A stretch of DNA of 64,000 bases, from assembly GCF_001613265.1 (NCBI RefSeq), contig NZ_BDCA01000016.1, positions 100,754 through 164,753 on the forward strand. Direction: 5' to 3'. Positions 49,157 to 58,147 of this stretch are shown one piece after another. A program made the position numbers and the translations under genes. The notes beneath the pieces are model-generated. The model had not been told where the DNA came from. It saw only the letters and a list, made by a program, of their open reading frames with translations, and made no database searches. How positions within the stretch are numbered: the first letter of the stretch is position 1; the number at the start of each line of letters is the position of its first letter. Source of the DNA: Nocardia vermiculata NBRC 100427. GTDB lineage: Bacteria; Actinomycetota; Actinomycetes; Mycobacteriales; Mycobacteriaceae.

Positions 49157-49603
49157 TCAGGCCGCTTCGGCGAGGGTCAGTGGCGTCAGGGCACTGCGCA
49201 GATCGGCGGCCTTGGGCACGCCCGAGATCCGGAACCGTTCCCGGCCGCGGGCATCGAAGACGAAGGTCGTGGGCAGCGACAAGACGTTCAGTTCACGCGC
49301 CAGCTCCGCCTCGGCATCGATATCGACCTCGATATCGCGCGGCGGTGCCGCGGTGTCGGACAGATCCGCGACGACCCCGGCCACCACTCGCCGGACCGCG
49401 GAGCAGGGGCCGCACCATTCGGCGGAGAAGTGCACTACCGCGGGTACCGCATCGGTGACGCCCACGGCGGTGAGCAGTTCGGCGCGTGAGCCGCCGAGCT
49501 CATCGACCTTTCCCGCGCGTACCCGGCCCTCCCGGTAGCGCAGGACGAATCCCACGGCAACACCGGCCAGCAGTACGACGATCAGGATGACGAGTTGAGT
49601 CAT
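49157..49603 (-). CDS. thiX: Membrane-anchored thioredoxin-like protein
   Basis: Thioredoxin-fold protein of 148 aa. An N-terminal helix (LVILIVVLLAGVAVGFVL) anchors it and the redox motif WCGPC is in VVHFSAEWCGPCSAV, followed by LSLPTTFVFDARG with the cis-Pro. It may act on extracytoplasmic or membrane thiols. The start overlaps the stop of lmeA by 4 nt. It matches Rv0816c (thiX) in position. It is next to, but not transcribed with, the polycysteine-leader operon. Confidence 0.88.
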   Translation of the reverse strand: MTQLVILIVVLLAGVAVGFVLRYREGRVRAGKVDELGGSRAELLTAVGVTDAVPAVVHFSAEWCGPCSAVRRVVAGVVADLSDTAAPPRDIEVDIDAEAELARELNVLSLPTTFVFDARGRERFRISGVPKAADLRSALTPLTLAEAA

Positions 49604-50406
49604 GGTCGGGCAAACCTGTCCATATCAATGCGGATATTCTCCCCTTCCCCCTCTACCACGATATTGCCGCCGACAGCCTGCACCTTCTTCGGGGGCACTC
49701 CGAAAGGTAGATCCCTGGTGTCGATGGTACGGGTGAATCGTGCCAGCACAGCGGCCTTGTCCAGATCCGGACCGAGTTCGGAGGCGGTGGTCACGGGAGC
49801 GGTGGTGTCGACGCCACCGTGATACAGATCGGTGGCGACCAGTTTGATCTGATCCCCGTCGAGAAACAGGTCGGCCTTCACGCTGATCCGGTCGGTGCTG
49901 CGGTTCTCGGGGCCGAGCCGGATGCTGCCGGTGAGTACCAGGGCCCCTTCGGTCGTCATTCCCGAACCACCGGAGCCGCCGGTACCGTCGGATTTGTCGG
50001 CCGGACGGGTGACCACCTCGAGGTCCGGGATGTTGAACAGGCGGCCCAGTTCGACCGGTTCGATCCGCATCCGCCCGGCGACCCGGTCCACCATCACCGA
50101 TCGCATCTGATTGTCGATCAGATTGCGGGTCGACAGGTGCACACCGTTGAGGGTGCTCTCGACCAGGATCTCGCCGGGGATATCGGGCCGGTTCGCGCGA
50201 GCCTGCACTTCGATATCGCGGTAGTTGCCTTGCGCGGCCTGAATCAGGAACGGGAACCCGTGAATCGTCACCTCGGGATCGGCGCTGAGCTCACCGCCGG
50301 CGCGCAGCGACCGCGATACCCGGTATTCCGAGTAGGCCGCGGCGGTGAAATCGACCACTACGGCGATCGCGACCACCGACAGCAGTCCGACGATCAGTTT
50401 TCTCAT
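49600..50406 (-). CDS. lmeA: LmeA-family protein (DUF2993, lipomannan elongation factor)
   Basis: Exported or membrane-anchored protein of 268 aa with one N-terminal helix (KLIVGLLSVVAIAVVVDFTAAAY) and a DUF2993 domain (ITIHGFPFLIQAAQGNYRDIEV-like VTIHGFPFL, LRFGIPPKKV-like LPFGVPPKKVQ). In M. tuberculosis and M. smegmatis LmeA (Rv0817c) is a periplasmic factor for mannan elongation of lipomannan. Orthology rests on sequence pattern and position. ATG 50406 has GGAG 8 nt upstream and is preferred to ATG 50412, which would overlap that site. A Gly/Ser-rich insert lies about residue 150. Confidence 0.83.
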   Translation of the reverse strand: MRKLIVGLLSVVAIAVVVDFTAAAYSEYRVSRSLRAGGELSADPEVTIHGFPFLIQAAQGNYRDIEVQARANRPDIPGEILVESTLNGVHLSTRNLIDNQMRSVMVDRVAGRMRIEPVELGRLFNIPDLEVVTRPADKSDGTGGSGGSGMTTEGALVLTGSIRLGPENRSTDRISVKADLFLDGDQIKLVATDLYHGGVDTTAPVTTASELGPDLDKAAVLARFTRTIDTRDLPFGVPPKKVQAVGGNIVVEGEGENIRIDMDRFARP

Positions 50407-50734
50407 CCACATGCTCCGAGTTCAGGCCGTCCGATGCGCGGGAACCGAGGGGTCGCGCGCGGAGGATTGTCCAGGTGCGGGGGCCTCGGTGAGGAGGCTA
50501 CCCGGGTAGGCACGATATCTGCCGCCGCGCCGAACGCCGCGAGTGCCTCGGAGGAACGATCCCGGGGGGCCGGCGGCTATCGCTGCTGGACACAGTGCCG
50601 AGCCGAGTGGATCCGGAAAATCCGCCCCGGTTCGGGCGCGCGCTAATGTATCCAGCAATTACCTGTGCCGACGCGCATGGTTTCGCGATCGACGTCGTGG
50701 TTGCCGCGGACATGCCAGATTGGGAGGAGAGCCG
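50407..50734. other. Divergent lmeA-glnR intergenic region
   Basis: A 328-bp spacer. It contains the palindrome CTACCCGGGTAG (50498-50509) and the glnR -10 box. I see no gene or RNA in it. Confidence 0.4.
50644..50649 (+). promoter_or_regulatory. -10 box for glnR
   Basis: TAATGT lies about 86 nt before GTG 50735. The leader ends in GGGAGGAG. Confidence 0.4.
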
Positions 50735-51499
50735 GTGGAGCTACTCCTGCTGACGTCCGATTCGAACCCGGAAGCCGTCCTGCCCTCGCTGGCACTGCTG
50801 CCACACCATATCCGTCCCGCTCCGACCGAAGTGGCGTCGCTGCTGGAGGCCGGCACCGCCGATATCGCCCTGGTGGATGCCCGCACCGACCTGGCCGCGG
50901 CACGGGGATTGTGCCGACTGCTCGGCAGTACGGGATCCTCGGTGCCGGTCGTCGCGGTCCTGACCGAGGGTGGGCTGGTGGCGGTCAACGCCGACTGGGG
51001 ACTCGACGACATCCTGCTGCCCGGGACCGGCCCGGCCGAACTCGATGCACGCCTGCGCCTGTTGGTGGCGCGCAGCGGTGGTGCGGCCCCCGAGAACACC
51101 GGCAAGGTCACCCTCGGTGAGCTGGTGATCGACGAGGGCACCTACACCGCCCGCTTGCGCGGCCGCCCGCTCGATCTGACCTACAAGGAATTCGAGCTGC
51201 TGAAGTACCTGGCCCAGCACGCCGGCCGGGTATTCACCCGCGCCCAGCTACTGCAGGAGGTGTGGGGTTACGACTTCTTCGGCGGTACCCGCACCGTCGA
51301 CGTCCACGTGCGGCGGCTGCGCGCGAAGCTCGGCAGCGAATACGAATCGCTGATCGGCACCGTCCGCAATGTCGGTTACAAGGCAGTGCGGCCGGCGCGT
51401 TCGGCCAAGCCCAAGGGCGGCGAGCAGTCCGCACCCGCGCCGGACGAGGACGGCGACACCGAGACCACCCCGCTCAGCCCGGCCAACGGAACCAGCTGA
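50735..51499 (+). CDS. glnR: Orphan OmpR-type regulator GlnR
   Basis: Nitrogen-control transcription factor of 254 aa. The N-terminal receiver-like domain keeps an Asp in ALVDARTDL (D48) but lacks the usual acidic pair and Lys, as in GlnR proteins that are not activated by classical phosphorylation. The C-terminal winged helix is strong: LTYKEFELLKYLAQHAGRVFTRAQLLQEVWGYDFFGGTRTVDVHVRRLRAKLG. No histidine kinase is adjacent. In actinobacteria GlnR activates glutamine synthetase and ammonium uptake genes. Its position before mshD matches Rv0818. The acidic/Ser-rich C-terminal tail is disordered. Confidence 0.87.
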   Translation: MELLLLTSDSNPEAVLPSLALLPHHIRPAPTEVASLLEAGTADIALVDARTDLAAARGLCRLLGSTGSSVPVVAVLTEGGLVAVNADWGLDDILLPGTGPAELDARLRLLVARSGGAAPENTGKVTLGELVIDEGTYTARLRGRPLDLTYKEFELLKYLAQHAGRVFTRAQLLQEVWGYDFFGGTRTVDVHVRRLRAKLGSEYESLIGTVRNVGYKAVRPARSAKPKGGEQSAPAPDEDGDTETTPLSPANGTS

Positions 51500-51640
51500 G
51501 CTCGCCCTGCGCGGGTGCGCCCGGCGCTGCTGCGCGGTGCATCTCGGAGCTGCGGCGCAGTGCGTCCCGAAACCGCTGCGTGGTGGGTCCGTGAGCTGCA
51601 GCGCGGTGCGCCGGGAACCCGTATCCGGTGCGCCGGGAAT
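51500..51640 (+). repeat. Degenerate tandem repeat upstream of mshD
   Basis: Units of about 25-31 bp built on GCTGC followed by GCGCGGTGC recur from about 51520 to 51640. Clear copies of GGTGCGCCGGGAA lie at 51605-51617 and 51627-51639. It may be a regulator array or slippage product. A hairpin CCCCGG/CCGGGG (51655-51670) follows. Confidence 0.45.
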
Positions 51641-51646
51641 TATCGT
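51641..51646 (+). promoter_or_regulatory. -10 box for mshD
   Basis: TATCGT lies about 54 nt before GTG 51700. The start point would fall just before the hairpin at 51655-51670. Confidence 0.4.
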
Positions 51647-51699
51647 GGCGCTGACCCCGGTTGCCCGGGGCGGCGAATTCGGATGAGTGAGGGGTCGTT

Positions 51700-52677
51700 G
51701 TGAGCGAGCAGTTGCCGGTCTGGAACACCGAACTGACACCGGAGGTCGCGGCGCAGGTCGCGGAGCTGGTGGATCGGGCGAGCGCCACCGACGGCGTCGC
51801 GCCGATTTCGGAGCAGGCGGTGCTCTCGCTGACCGCGCCTGCCCCCGCCCAGGCCGCCGACGCCTCCGAGGCACCGGGCGCCGGGGAGGCCGAGTCGGCT
51901 GCTCCGGTCCGGCACCTGCCGATCGAGCGTGACGGGGAACTGGTTGCCTACGCGAATCTCGTGCCGGCGCACGGTGAACACCCCGCGATGGCCGAGGCCG
52001 TCGTGGATCCGCGGCTGCGTGGCCGGGGTATCGGCGCGACGCTGGTGGCCGGGGCACTGGAGGCGGGTGGACCGGGGGCCCGGATCTGGGCGCACGGAAA
52101 TCTGGCACCGGCGCGCGCGGTGGCCGGACGCCTCGGACTGGTGGTGGCCCGTGAACTGTGGCAGATGCGCCTTCCGGCAAGCGTCGAGCTACCAGCGTTG
52201 CAGGTGCCCGGCGACATCACCCTGCGCACCTACGCCGGGCCGGCGGACGATGCGGAGATCCTGCGGGTCAACAACACTGCCTTCGACTGGCATCCGGAGC
52301 AGGGCGGCTGGACGGAATCGGAGATCGACGCCCGCCGGGCAGCGGCCTGGTTCGATCCGAAGGGCCTGTTCATCGCGACCGATGCCGCCGATCCGGAGCG
52401 GATTCTCGGATTCCACTGGACCAAGGTGCACGAGCCCGACCGTGGCGACGACGGCTCGGCCGCACTCGGTGAGGTGTACGTGGTCGCGGTCGACCCGGCC
52501 GCCCAAGGGCGGGGGCTGGGTCGGCTGTTGACCCTCGCCGGCCTGCACCATTTGCGGGAACGTGGTCTGGGTGAGGTGATTCTGTACACCGAGGCCGACA
52601 ACACCGCCGCTGTACACACCTACTCCCGGCTGGGCTTCGAGACCGCGCATATCGACGCCGCCTACGCTGCTCGCTGA
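51700..52677 (+). CDS. mshD: Mycothiol synthase
   Basis: Last step of mycothiol synthesis: acetylation of Cys-GlcN-Ins by acetyl-CoA. The 325-aa protein has two GNAT domains. The N-terminal one has VVDPRLRGRGIGATLVAGAL and the C-terminal, active one has VYVVAVDPAAQGRGLGRLLTLAGLHHL and LYTEADNTAAVHTYSRLGFE. NTAFDWHPEQGGW in the middle is typical of MshD. An Ala/Pro-rich insertion of about 30 residues occurs near residue 50. GTG 51700 has GAGGGG upstream. It is diagnostic of mycothiol-producing actinobacteria and matches Rv0819. Confidence 0.93.
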   Translation: MSEQLPVWNTELTPEVAAQVAELVDRASATDGVAPISEQAVLSLTAPAPAQAADASEAPGAGEAESAAPVRHLPIERDGELVAYANLVPAHGEHPAMAEAVVDPRLRGRGIGATLVAGALEAGGPGARIWAHGNLAPARAVAGRLGLVVARELWQMRLPASVELPALQVPGDITLRTYAGPADDAEILRVNNTAFDWHPEQGGWTESEIDARRAAAWFDPKGLFIATDAADPERILGFHWTKVHEPDRGDDGSAALGEVYVVAVDPAAQGRGLGRLLTLAGLHHLRERGLGEVILYTEADNTAAVHTYSRLGFETAHIDAAYAAR

Positions 52678-52831
52678 CCGGCGGTCGGCTATCTTCTGGT
52701 GACCGACTGTTCGGGTGAGATTGATTACGGTCGCCGCCGCCGGGTATCGCCTCGCGTATGCGTGCGAGCAGGGCTGTTGCTGGGGCAGATGCGGCGCACT
52801 TCACAGGATCGAATCCGTTTGGCGTCGGGCT

Positions 52832-52886
52832 GTTCACCTCGCGTTCACTCGGCCAGGTCCCGCTGTCAACCGGGCGAACCTACGTT
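52832..52886 (+). promoter_or_regulatory. PHO-box-like direct repeat and -10 box of the pst operon
   Basis: GTTCACCTCGC (52832-52842) and GTTCACTCGGC (52843-52853) are adjacent 11-nt direct repeats, the form of the Streptomyces PHO box (bound by PhoP, the counterpart of mycobacterial RegX3). The -10 box TACGTT follows at 52881-52886. The leader to 53002 is about 110 nt. The rest of 52678-53001 holds no gene. Confidence 0.7.
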
Positions 52887-53001
52887 ACTTGTGGGCGGCA
52901 TTCGCTGCTCGGTGTGCAAGTTCTCTGCGAACGGCCACCCACAGGACCCGTCCGGTCGTTGAGGGATCGGACGAGTACGAAGCGATTCCCGGAGGAACCA
53001 G

Positions 53002-54114
53002 GTGAATCTCAAGCGCAGCGGCGCTCTCCTCGGCGTGCTGGCGGCAGCCGGCGCTCTGACACTGACAGCCTGTGGCAGCGACAACAACTCGGCCGCGACC
53101 GGAAACACCACCACGGCGGACGTCGCGTGTGGCGGTAAGGACTCCTTGAAGGCGAGCGGATCCTCCGCTCAGAAGAACGCGATGGACCGTTTCATCGCCG
53201 CCTACGAGAACAACTGCGACGGCCACACGCTGAACTACACCTCCAGCGGATCCGGTGCGGGCGTGAACGAATTCCTGGGCGGACAGACCGATTTCGGCGG
53301 TTCCGACTCGGTACTGGATGCGAAGAAGGACGAGCCGAAGCGCGCCGCGGAACGGTGTGGATCCCCAGCCTGGAACCTCCCGACGGTTTTCGGCCCGATC
53401 GCGGTGACCTACAACCTCGGTGGGGTACAGGACCTGGTGCTCGACGGCCCGACCGTCGCCAAGATCTTCAACGGAACCATCACCAGCTGGGACGATCCGG
53501 CGGTCAAGGCGTTGAACCCGACGGCGAACCTGCCGCAGCAGCCGATCCACGTCTTCTTCCGCAGTGACGAGTCGGGAACCACCGACAACTTCCAGCGTTA
53601 TCTCACGGCCGCCTCGGACGGCGCGTGGGGCAAGAGTGCGGGCAAGACCTTCGCCGGCGGCGTCGGTGAGGGACTCAAGGGCAACGAGGGAACCTCGGCT
53701 GCGGTCAAGAAGACCGAGGGGTCGATCACCTACAACGAATGGTCGTTCGCCCGGTCGCAGCAGCTGTCCACGGCGCAGATCGTGACCGGAGCCTCCGACC
53801 AGCCGGTGCCGTTGAACACCGATTCGGCGGGTAAGGCCATCGCTGCCGCGAAGATCGTCGGTGAGGGCAACGACCTGGTCATCGACACCAACTCGTTCTA
53901 TCAGCCGACCGATGCGGGTGCCTATCCGATCATGCTGGCCACCTATGAGATCGTCTGCTCGAAGTACCCGGACGCCGCCACCGCTACCGCGGTGAAGGCC
54001 TTCCTGCACTCGGCGATCGACAACGGTCAGATCGGCCTGGAGGATTCCGGCTACGTGCCGATCCCGGATGCGTTCAAGACCAAGCTGACCACTGCCATCG
54101 ACGCCATCTCCTGA
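53002..54114 (+). CDS. pstS: Phosphate-binding lipoprotein PstS
   Basis: Extracytoplasmic phosphate receptor of 370 aa for the Pst ABC importer. The signal peptide ends in a lipobox (LTLTACGS, Cys24), so it is a lipoprotein. Phosphate-binding segments are visible: ASGSSAQKNAM, YTSSGSGAGVNEFL, DFGGSDS, and RSDESGTTDNF. GTG 53002 has GGAGGAA 6 nt upstream. It is the first gene of pstSCAB. Confidence 0.94.
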   Translation: MNLKRSGALLGVLAAAGALTLTACGSDNNSAATGNTTTADVACGGKDSLKASGSSAQKNAMDRFIAAYENNCDGHTLNYTSSGSGAGVNEFLGGQTDFGGSDSVLDAKKDEPKRAAERCGSPAWNLPTVFGPIAVTYNLGGVQDLVLDGPTVAKIFNGTITSWDDPAVKALNPTANLPQQPIHVFFRSDESGTTDNFQRYLTAASDGAWGKSAGKTFAGGVGEGLKGNEGTSAAVKKTEGSITYNEWSFARSQQLSTAQIVTGASDQPVPLNTDSAGKAIAAAKIVGEGNDLVIDTNSFYQPTDAGAYPIMLATYEIVCSKYPDAATATAVKAFLHSAIDNGQIGLEDSGYVPIPDAFKTKLTTAIDAIS

Positions 54115-54125
54115 TTGCGAAGCAC

Positions 54126-55187
54126 ATGACAGTCCACGAAGAAGTGTCCTCCGCGGGCCGGCCGGATTCGGCCGGGTCGCGGCAGGGCAGTGCAGTACCG
54201 CCGGGAGATACTTCCTCCATGCCGAGCGAACCGAGCAATAAACCGGCCGGTCGCAATGGTGGTCGTGACCGCCGCGGAGAACGGATCTTCCGCTCCCTGG
54301 CCACGGCCGCCGGCGCCACGGTCGTCGGCGCTATCGCGCTCATCGCCCTGTTTCTGCTGATCCGCGCCGTGCCGTCGATTCTGGCGAACAAGGACAACTT
54401 CTTCACCAGCACCGAGTTCCGGGTCTCCGATCCGGACAATATGCACTTCGGCATTCGTGACCTGTTCATGGTCACGGTGCTCAGTTCGCTGCTGGCCCTG
54501 CTGATCGCGGTACCTCTGGGCATCGGCATCGCGCTGTTCCTCACCCAGTACGCGCCGAAGGTGCTGGCCCGGCCGTTCGCGATGCTGGTGGATCTGCTCG
54601 CCGCGGTGCCCTCGATCGTGTTCGGGCTGTGGGGCCTGCTGGTGCTCGCCGATCAGCTCGCGCCGGTCGAGAAATTCCTCAACCAGAACCTGGGCTGGTT
54701 CTTCCTGTTCCGGGAAGGCAACGTCTCGATCGACGGCGGCGGCACCATCTTCACCGCCGGGGTCGTGCTCGCGGTGATGATTCTGCCGATCATCACCTCC
54801 GTCAGCCGCGAGGTCTTCCAGCTGACACCGCGGGCGCAGATCGAGGCGGCACAGGCGCTGGGCGCCACCAAGTGGGAGGTGGTGCGGATGACCGTGCTGC
54901 CGTACGGCCGCAGCGGCGTGATCGCGGGATCCATGCTGGGACTGGGCCGGGCGCTGGGCGAAACCATCGCGGTGCTGATCGTGCTGCACACCGCTGCCGA
55001 AGCCGGCAGCTGGTCGCTGTTCGACGGCGGTTATACCTTCGCCTCCAAGATCGCCTCGGCGGCCTCGGAGTTCAGTCAGGCTCTGCCGACCGGCGCTTAT
55101 ATCGCCGCGGGCTTCGTCCTGTTCGCACTGACCTTCGTGGTCAACGCGCTGGCCCGGGTTGCCGCCGGCGGAAAGGTGAACGGCTGA
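54126..55187 (+). CDS. pstC: Phosphate ABC transporter permease PstC
   Basis: Inner-membrane permease of 353 aa. A disordered cytoplasmic N-terminus of about 50 residues precedes six helices. The ABC permease coupling motif is in EAAQALGATKWEVVRMTVLPYGRSGVIAG. It starts 11 nt after pstS and its stop shares one base with the pstA start. Confidence 0.94.
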   Translation: MTVHEEVSSAGRPDSAGSRQGSAVPPGDTSSMPSEPSNKPAGRNGGRDRRGERIFRSLATAAGATVVGAIALIALFLLIRAVPSILANKDNFFTSTEFRVSDPDNMHFGIRDLFMVTVLSSLLALLIAVPLGIGIALFLTQYAPKVLARPFAMLVDLLAAVPSIVFGLWGLLVLADQLAPVEKFLNQNLGWFFLFREGNVSIDGGGTIFTAGVVLAVMILPIITSVSREVFQLTPRAQIEAAQALGATKWEVVRMTVLPYGRSGVIAGSMLGLGRALGETIAVLIVLHTAAEAGSWSLFDGGYTFASKIASAASEFSQALPTGAYIAAGFVLFALTFVVNALARVAAGGKVNG

Positions 55188-56092
55188 TGACCACCACGAC
55201 CACATTCGACGAGCCGGTCAAGGCTCCCGCGTTCCGGCGGGTGAGTACCGGACGCAAGATGCGCAACAATCTGGCCACCGGTGTCATGTGGCTGTGTTTC
55301 GCCATCGCGCTGGTGCCCCTGGGCTGGGTGCTGTATCTGGTGGTGGAGAAGGGATTCAGCGCCATCACCAGTAGCACCTGGTGGACGAATTCACAGAAGG
55401 GCATCCTGCCCGATGTCGTCGGTGGCGGTGTGTACCACGCCATCTACGGCACCGTCGTGCAGTCCGCGGTCGCCGCGCTGATCGCGGTGCCGCTGGGCAT
55501 CATGGCGGCGATCTACCTGGTCGAATACGGTCGTGGCCGGCTCGCCAAGACCACCACGTTCATGGTCGACATCCTTGCCGGCGTGCCCTCGATCGTGGCG
55601 TCGCTGTTCGTGTTCGCGCTGTGGATCGCCACCTTCGGGTTTCCGCAGTCGGCGTTCGCGGTGTCACTGGCACTGGTGCTGCTGATGCTGCCGGTCGTGG
55701 TCCGCAGCACCGAGGAAATGCTGAAACTGGTTCCCGACGAATTGCGCGAAGCGTCCTACGCGCTGGGGATCTCGAAGTGGAAGACCATTCTGCGGATCGT
55801 CGTGCCCACCGCACTACCGGGCATGATCAGCGGCATGTTGCTCGCGGTCGCCCGCGTCATGGGTGAAACCGCGCCGGTGCTGGTGCTGGTCGGCTACTCC
55901 AAGTCGATCAATTTCGATGTCTTCGACGGAAATATGGCCTCGCTGCCGCTGATGATCTATCAGGAACTCACCAACCCGGAACCGGCCGGTCAGCTGCGAG
56001 TGTGGGGTGCGGCGCTGACGCTGATCCTGCTCATCGCGCTGCTGTACATCGGTGCGGCCGTGGCCAACAAACTGCTCACGCGGAAACGATAG
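55187..56092 (+). CDS. pstA: Phosphate ABC transporter permease PstA
   Basis: Second permease, 301 aa, with six helices and the coupling motif in REASYALGISKWKTILRIVVPTALPGMISG. GETAPVLVLVGYSKSINFDVFDG is typical of PstA. The ATG overlaps the pstC stop (TGATG). The longer upstream open frame is the pstC gene read in another frame. Confidence 0.94.
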   Translation: MTTTTTFDEPVKAPAFRRVSTGRKMRNNLATGVMWLCFAIALVPLGWVLYLVVEKGFSAITSSTWWTNSQKGILPDVVGGGVYHAIYGTVVQSAVAALIAVPLGIMAAIYLVEYGRGRLAKTTTFMVDILAGVPSIVASLFVFALWIATFGFPQSAFAVSLALVLLMLPVVVRSTEEMLKLVPDELREASYALGISKWKTILRIVVPTALPGMISGMLLAVARVMGETAPVLVLVGYSKSINFDVFDGNMASLPLMIYQELTNPEPAGQLRVWGAALTLILLIALLYIGAAVANKLLTRKR

Positions 56093-56111
56093 AAGCGAAC
56101 GGAAGACGACA

Positions 56112-56888
56112 ATGGCCAAGCGGATCGACGTCAAAGATCTCAACATCTTCTACGGCAAGTTCCATGCCGTGGGCGATGTCTCGCTGACCGTGTTGCCACG
56201 CAGCGTCACCGCCTTCATCGGTCCGTCGGGGTGTGGCAAGTCCACGGTGCTGCGATCGCTGAACCGCATGCACGAGGTGACTCCGAACGCACGGGTCGAG
56301 GGCGCTGTGCTGCTCGACGGTGAGGACATCTACGGCTCGGCCGTCGACCCGGTGGGTGTGCGCCGCACCATCGGCATGGTGTTCCAGCGGCCGAACCCGT
56401 TTCCCACCATGTCTATTCGCGACAATGTGGTGGCCGGACTGAAGCTGCAGGGGGTACGCAACCGGGGCGAGCTCGACGAGGTCGCCGAGCGCTCGCTGCG
56501 TGGCGCCAATCTGTGGAACGAGGTGAAGGATCGCCTCGACAAGCCCGGCGGTGGCCTGTCCGGTGGTCAGCAGCAGCGCTTGTGTATCGCCCGCGCCATC
56601 GCGGTCTCACCCGATGTGCTGCTGATGGACGAGCCGTGCTCCGCGCTGGATCCGATCTCCACGCTCGCGATCGAGGATCTGATCTCGGAACTGAAGCAGA
56701 AGTTCACGATCGTCATCGTCACCCACAACATGCAGCAGGCTGCGCGGGTAAGCGATCAGACCGCGTTCTTCAACCTCGAGGCCCAGGGCAAGCCCGGCAA
56801 GCTCATCGAGATCGACGAGACCGAGCGCATCTTCTCCAACCCCACCCAGAAGGCGACCGAAGACTACATCTCCGGCCGCTTCGGCTGA
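56112..56888 (+). CDS. pstB: Phosphate ABC transporter ATPase PstB
   Basis: ATPase of 258 aa that powers phosphate uptake. It has Walker A GPSGCGKST, Q-loop in IGMVFQRPNPFPTMSI (a PstB hallmark), signature GLSGGQQQRLCIARA, Walker B VLLMDEPCSALDP and H-loop VTHNMQQA. It is the last gene of the pst operon. M. tuberculosis has the equivalent phoT (Rv0820) here. Confidence 0.95.
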   Translation: MAKRIDVKDLNIFYGKFHAVGDVSLTVLPRSVTAFIGPSGCGKSTVLRSLNRMHEVTPNARVEGAVLLDGEDIYGSAVDPVGVRRTIGMVFQRPNPFPTMSIRDNVVAGLKLQGVRNRGELDEVAERSLRGANLWNEVKDRLDKPGGGLSGGQQQRLCIARAIAVSPDVLLMDEPCSALDPISTLAIEDLISELKQKFTIVIVTHNMQQAARVSDQTAFFNLEAQGKPGKLIEIDETERIFSNPTQKATEDYISGRFG

Positions 56889-56931
56889 GGTCCGCTCCGG
56901 CGGTGGAGCGGGATGTGCCTGCCCGCCCGGC

Positions 56932-57273
56932 TTATTCGGTGTCGATATTGCGGTGCAGGGTGACGTGCACGACCGAGTCCTCACCCGCGACGAGCCGGTG
57001 CACGTCACCACCGACGACGTAGACGACGGTCCCCGCGACCAGCTCGTAGGTCCGAGTGCCCGCGGCGGTGTGGACGTCCAGGGTGATCGCGCCGCTGACA
57101 CAGGTGATCAGAATCGGCCCGGGGGCGCGGTGCTCGTCCAGGATCTGCCCGCGCCGGAAACTGATGCGCACCAGGGTCAGTCCCGGTCCGGCGAGCAGCC
57201 GGCGGGCCTGCGGAGCGTCACCGTCCCGCGGGTCGAAGGATGTCGTGTCGGTGGCGATGGGTGCGTCGGTCAT
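56932..57273 (-). CDS. Small cupin-domain protein
   Basis: Protein of 113 aa with one cupin barrel. The first motif is degenerate (RRGQILDEHRAPGPILITCVSGAITL, one His) and the second is GTVVYVVGGDVHRLVA with one His. It may bind a metal or small ligand but lacks the full His set. The start overlaps the end of the methyltransferase gene by 4 nt, so the two form an operon. Confidence 0.72.
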   Translation of the reverse strand: MTDAPIATDTTSFDPRDGDAPQARRLLAGPGLTLVRISFRRGQILDEHRAPGPILITCVSGAITLDVHTAAGTRTYELVAGTVVYVVGGDVHRLVAGEDSVVHVTLHRNIDTE

Positions 57274-58064
57274 GCGGCGGGCTTCCTGGCGATAACGGCG
57301 ATGGCGGTGAGGCTGCGCCGATGGGTCCGGAACGTGGAACGCATGGCGAGCACGCGTTCCCGGGCAGGGCGGTCGCGCAATACATTACGGATGATCCGCG
57401 CGGTGCCGGCCACACCCTCGTCGGCGACGACCCGGCGCGGTTCCAGCAGTGCCATCGGCGCCAATTCCACCGTCTCCACCTCGAATCCGCCGTCGGTCAG
57501 CAGCTTGGTCCATTCGGCGCCGGTCAGCGGGCGGGCGTTCACCTTGATCGAGCGCGCCAGCGCCTTGCGGATCTCGGTCTTGGTGTCCTCGGCGAGCTCG
57601 TCCGGTTCCAGTGCCATCTCGTGAATGGCGTAGCGGCCGCCGGGCCGCAGCACCCGGAACGCCTCGGCGATGATCGCCGCCTTGTGTGGGTCGGTCTGCA
57701 TGGTGAGCATCGCCTCACCCACCACGACATCGGCGGAGTCGGAGTCCAGGCCGGTCTCGGCCGCATCGCCACTGGTGATGGTCCCCGCACTGCCCACGGC
57801 GGCGGCGCTGAGCGCGGCGGCTGCCGAATCGGCCTCCACGCCGCGATAGCTGGCCGGCTTCCGGTGCAGGATCGCGGCGGCCGTCTTACCCAGCCCGGGG
57901 GCCAGCTCCACGACGTCGGTCCGCGGCAGTGCGGCGGCGTCGAGCATGCGCTCGGTCAGTTCCTTCCCGCCGGGCCGCAGGATTCGCTTGCCGAGCCGGG
58001 CGAGGAGCCAATGACCCGGTATGTGCGCGGAGTCGCGCTCGTCGAAGGGCAGTGGTGTGCTCAT
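57270..58064 (-). CDS. SAM-dependent methyltransferase
   Basis: Class I methyltransferase of 264 aa. Motif I is VVELAPGLGKTAAAIL, a later acidic residue is in YRGVEADSAA, and GDAAETGLDSDSADVVVGEAMLTM and FRVLRPGGRYAIHEM are motifs IV-VI. Substrate is unknown. AGGAA lies before ATG 58064. It is divergent from a winged-helix regulator with 83 bp between, and co-transcribed with the cupin gene. Confidence 0.82.
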   Translation of the reverse strand: MSTPLPFDERDSAHIPGHWLLARLGKRILRPGGKELTERMLDAAALPRTDVVELAPGLGKTAAAILHRKPASYRGVEADSAAAALSAAAVGSAGTITSGDAAETGLDSDSADVVVGEAMLTMQTDPHKAAIIAEAFRVLRPGGRYAIHEMALEPDELAEDTKTEIRKALARSIKVNARPLTGAEWTKLLTDGGFEVETVELAPMALLEPRRVVADEGVAGTARIIRNVLRDRPARERVLAMRSTFRTHRRSLTAIAVIARKPAA

Positions 58065-58119
58065 CGTGGTTCCTGTCGTCGGGCCGCGAGCTGCGGCGGG
58101 CCGGTTTCGGGGGCGGTCT

Positions 58120-58125
58120 TACAAT
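58120..58125 (+). promoter_or_regulatory. -10 box for the winged-helix regulator gene
   Basis: TACAAT lies 22 nt before ATG 58148. The short leader has AAGGAG. The region is shared with the divergent methyltransferase promoter. Confidence 0.45.
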
Positions 58126-58147
58126 CGGTGGTGAAGAAAGGAGCGCG

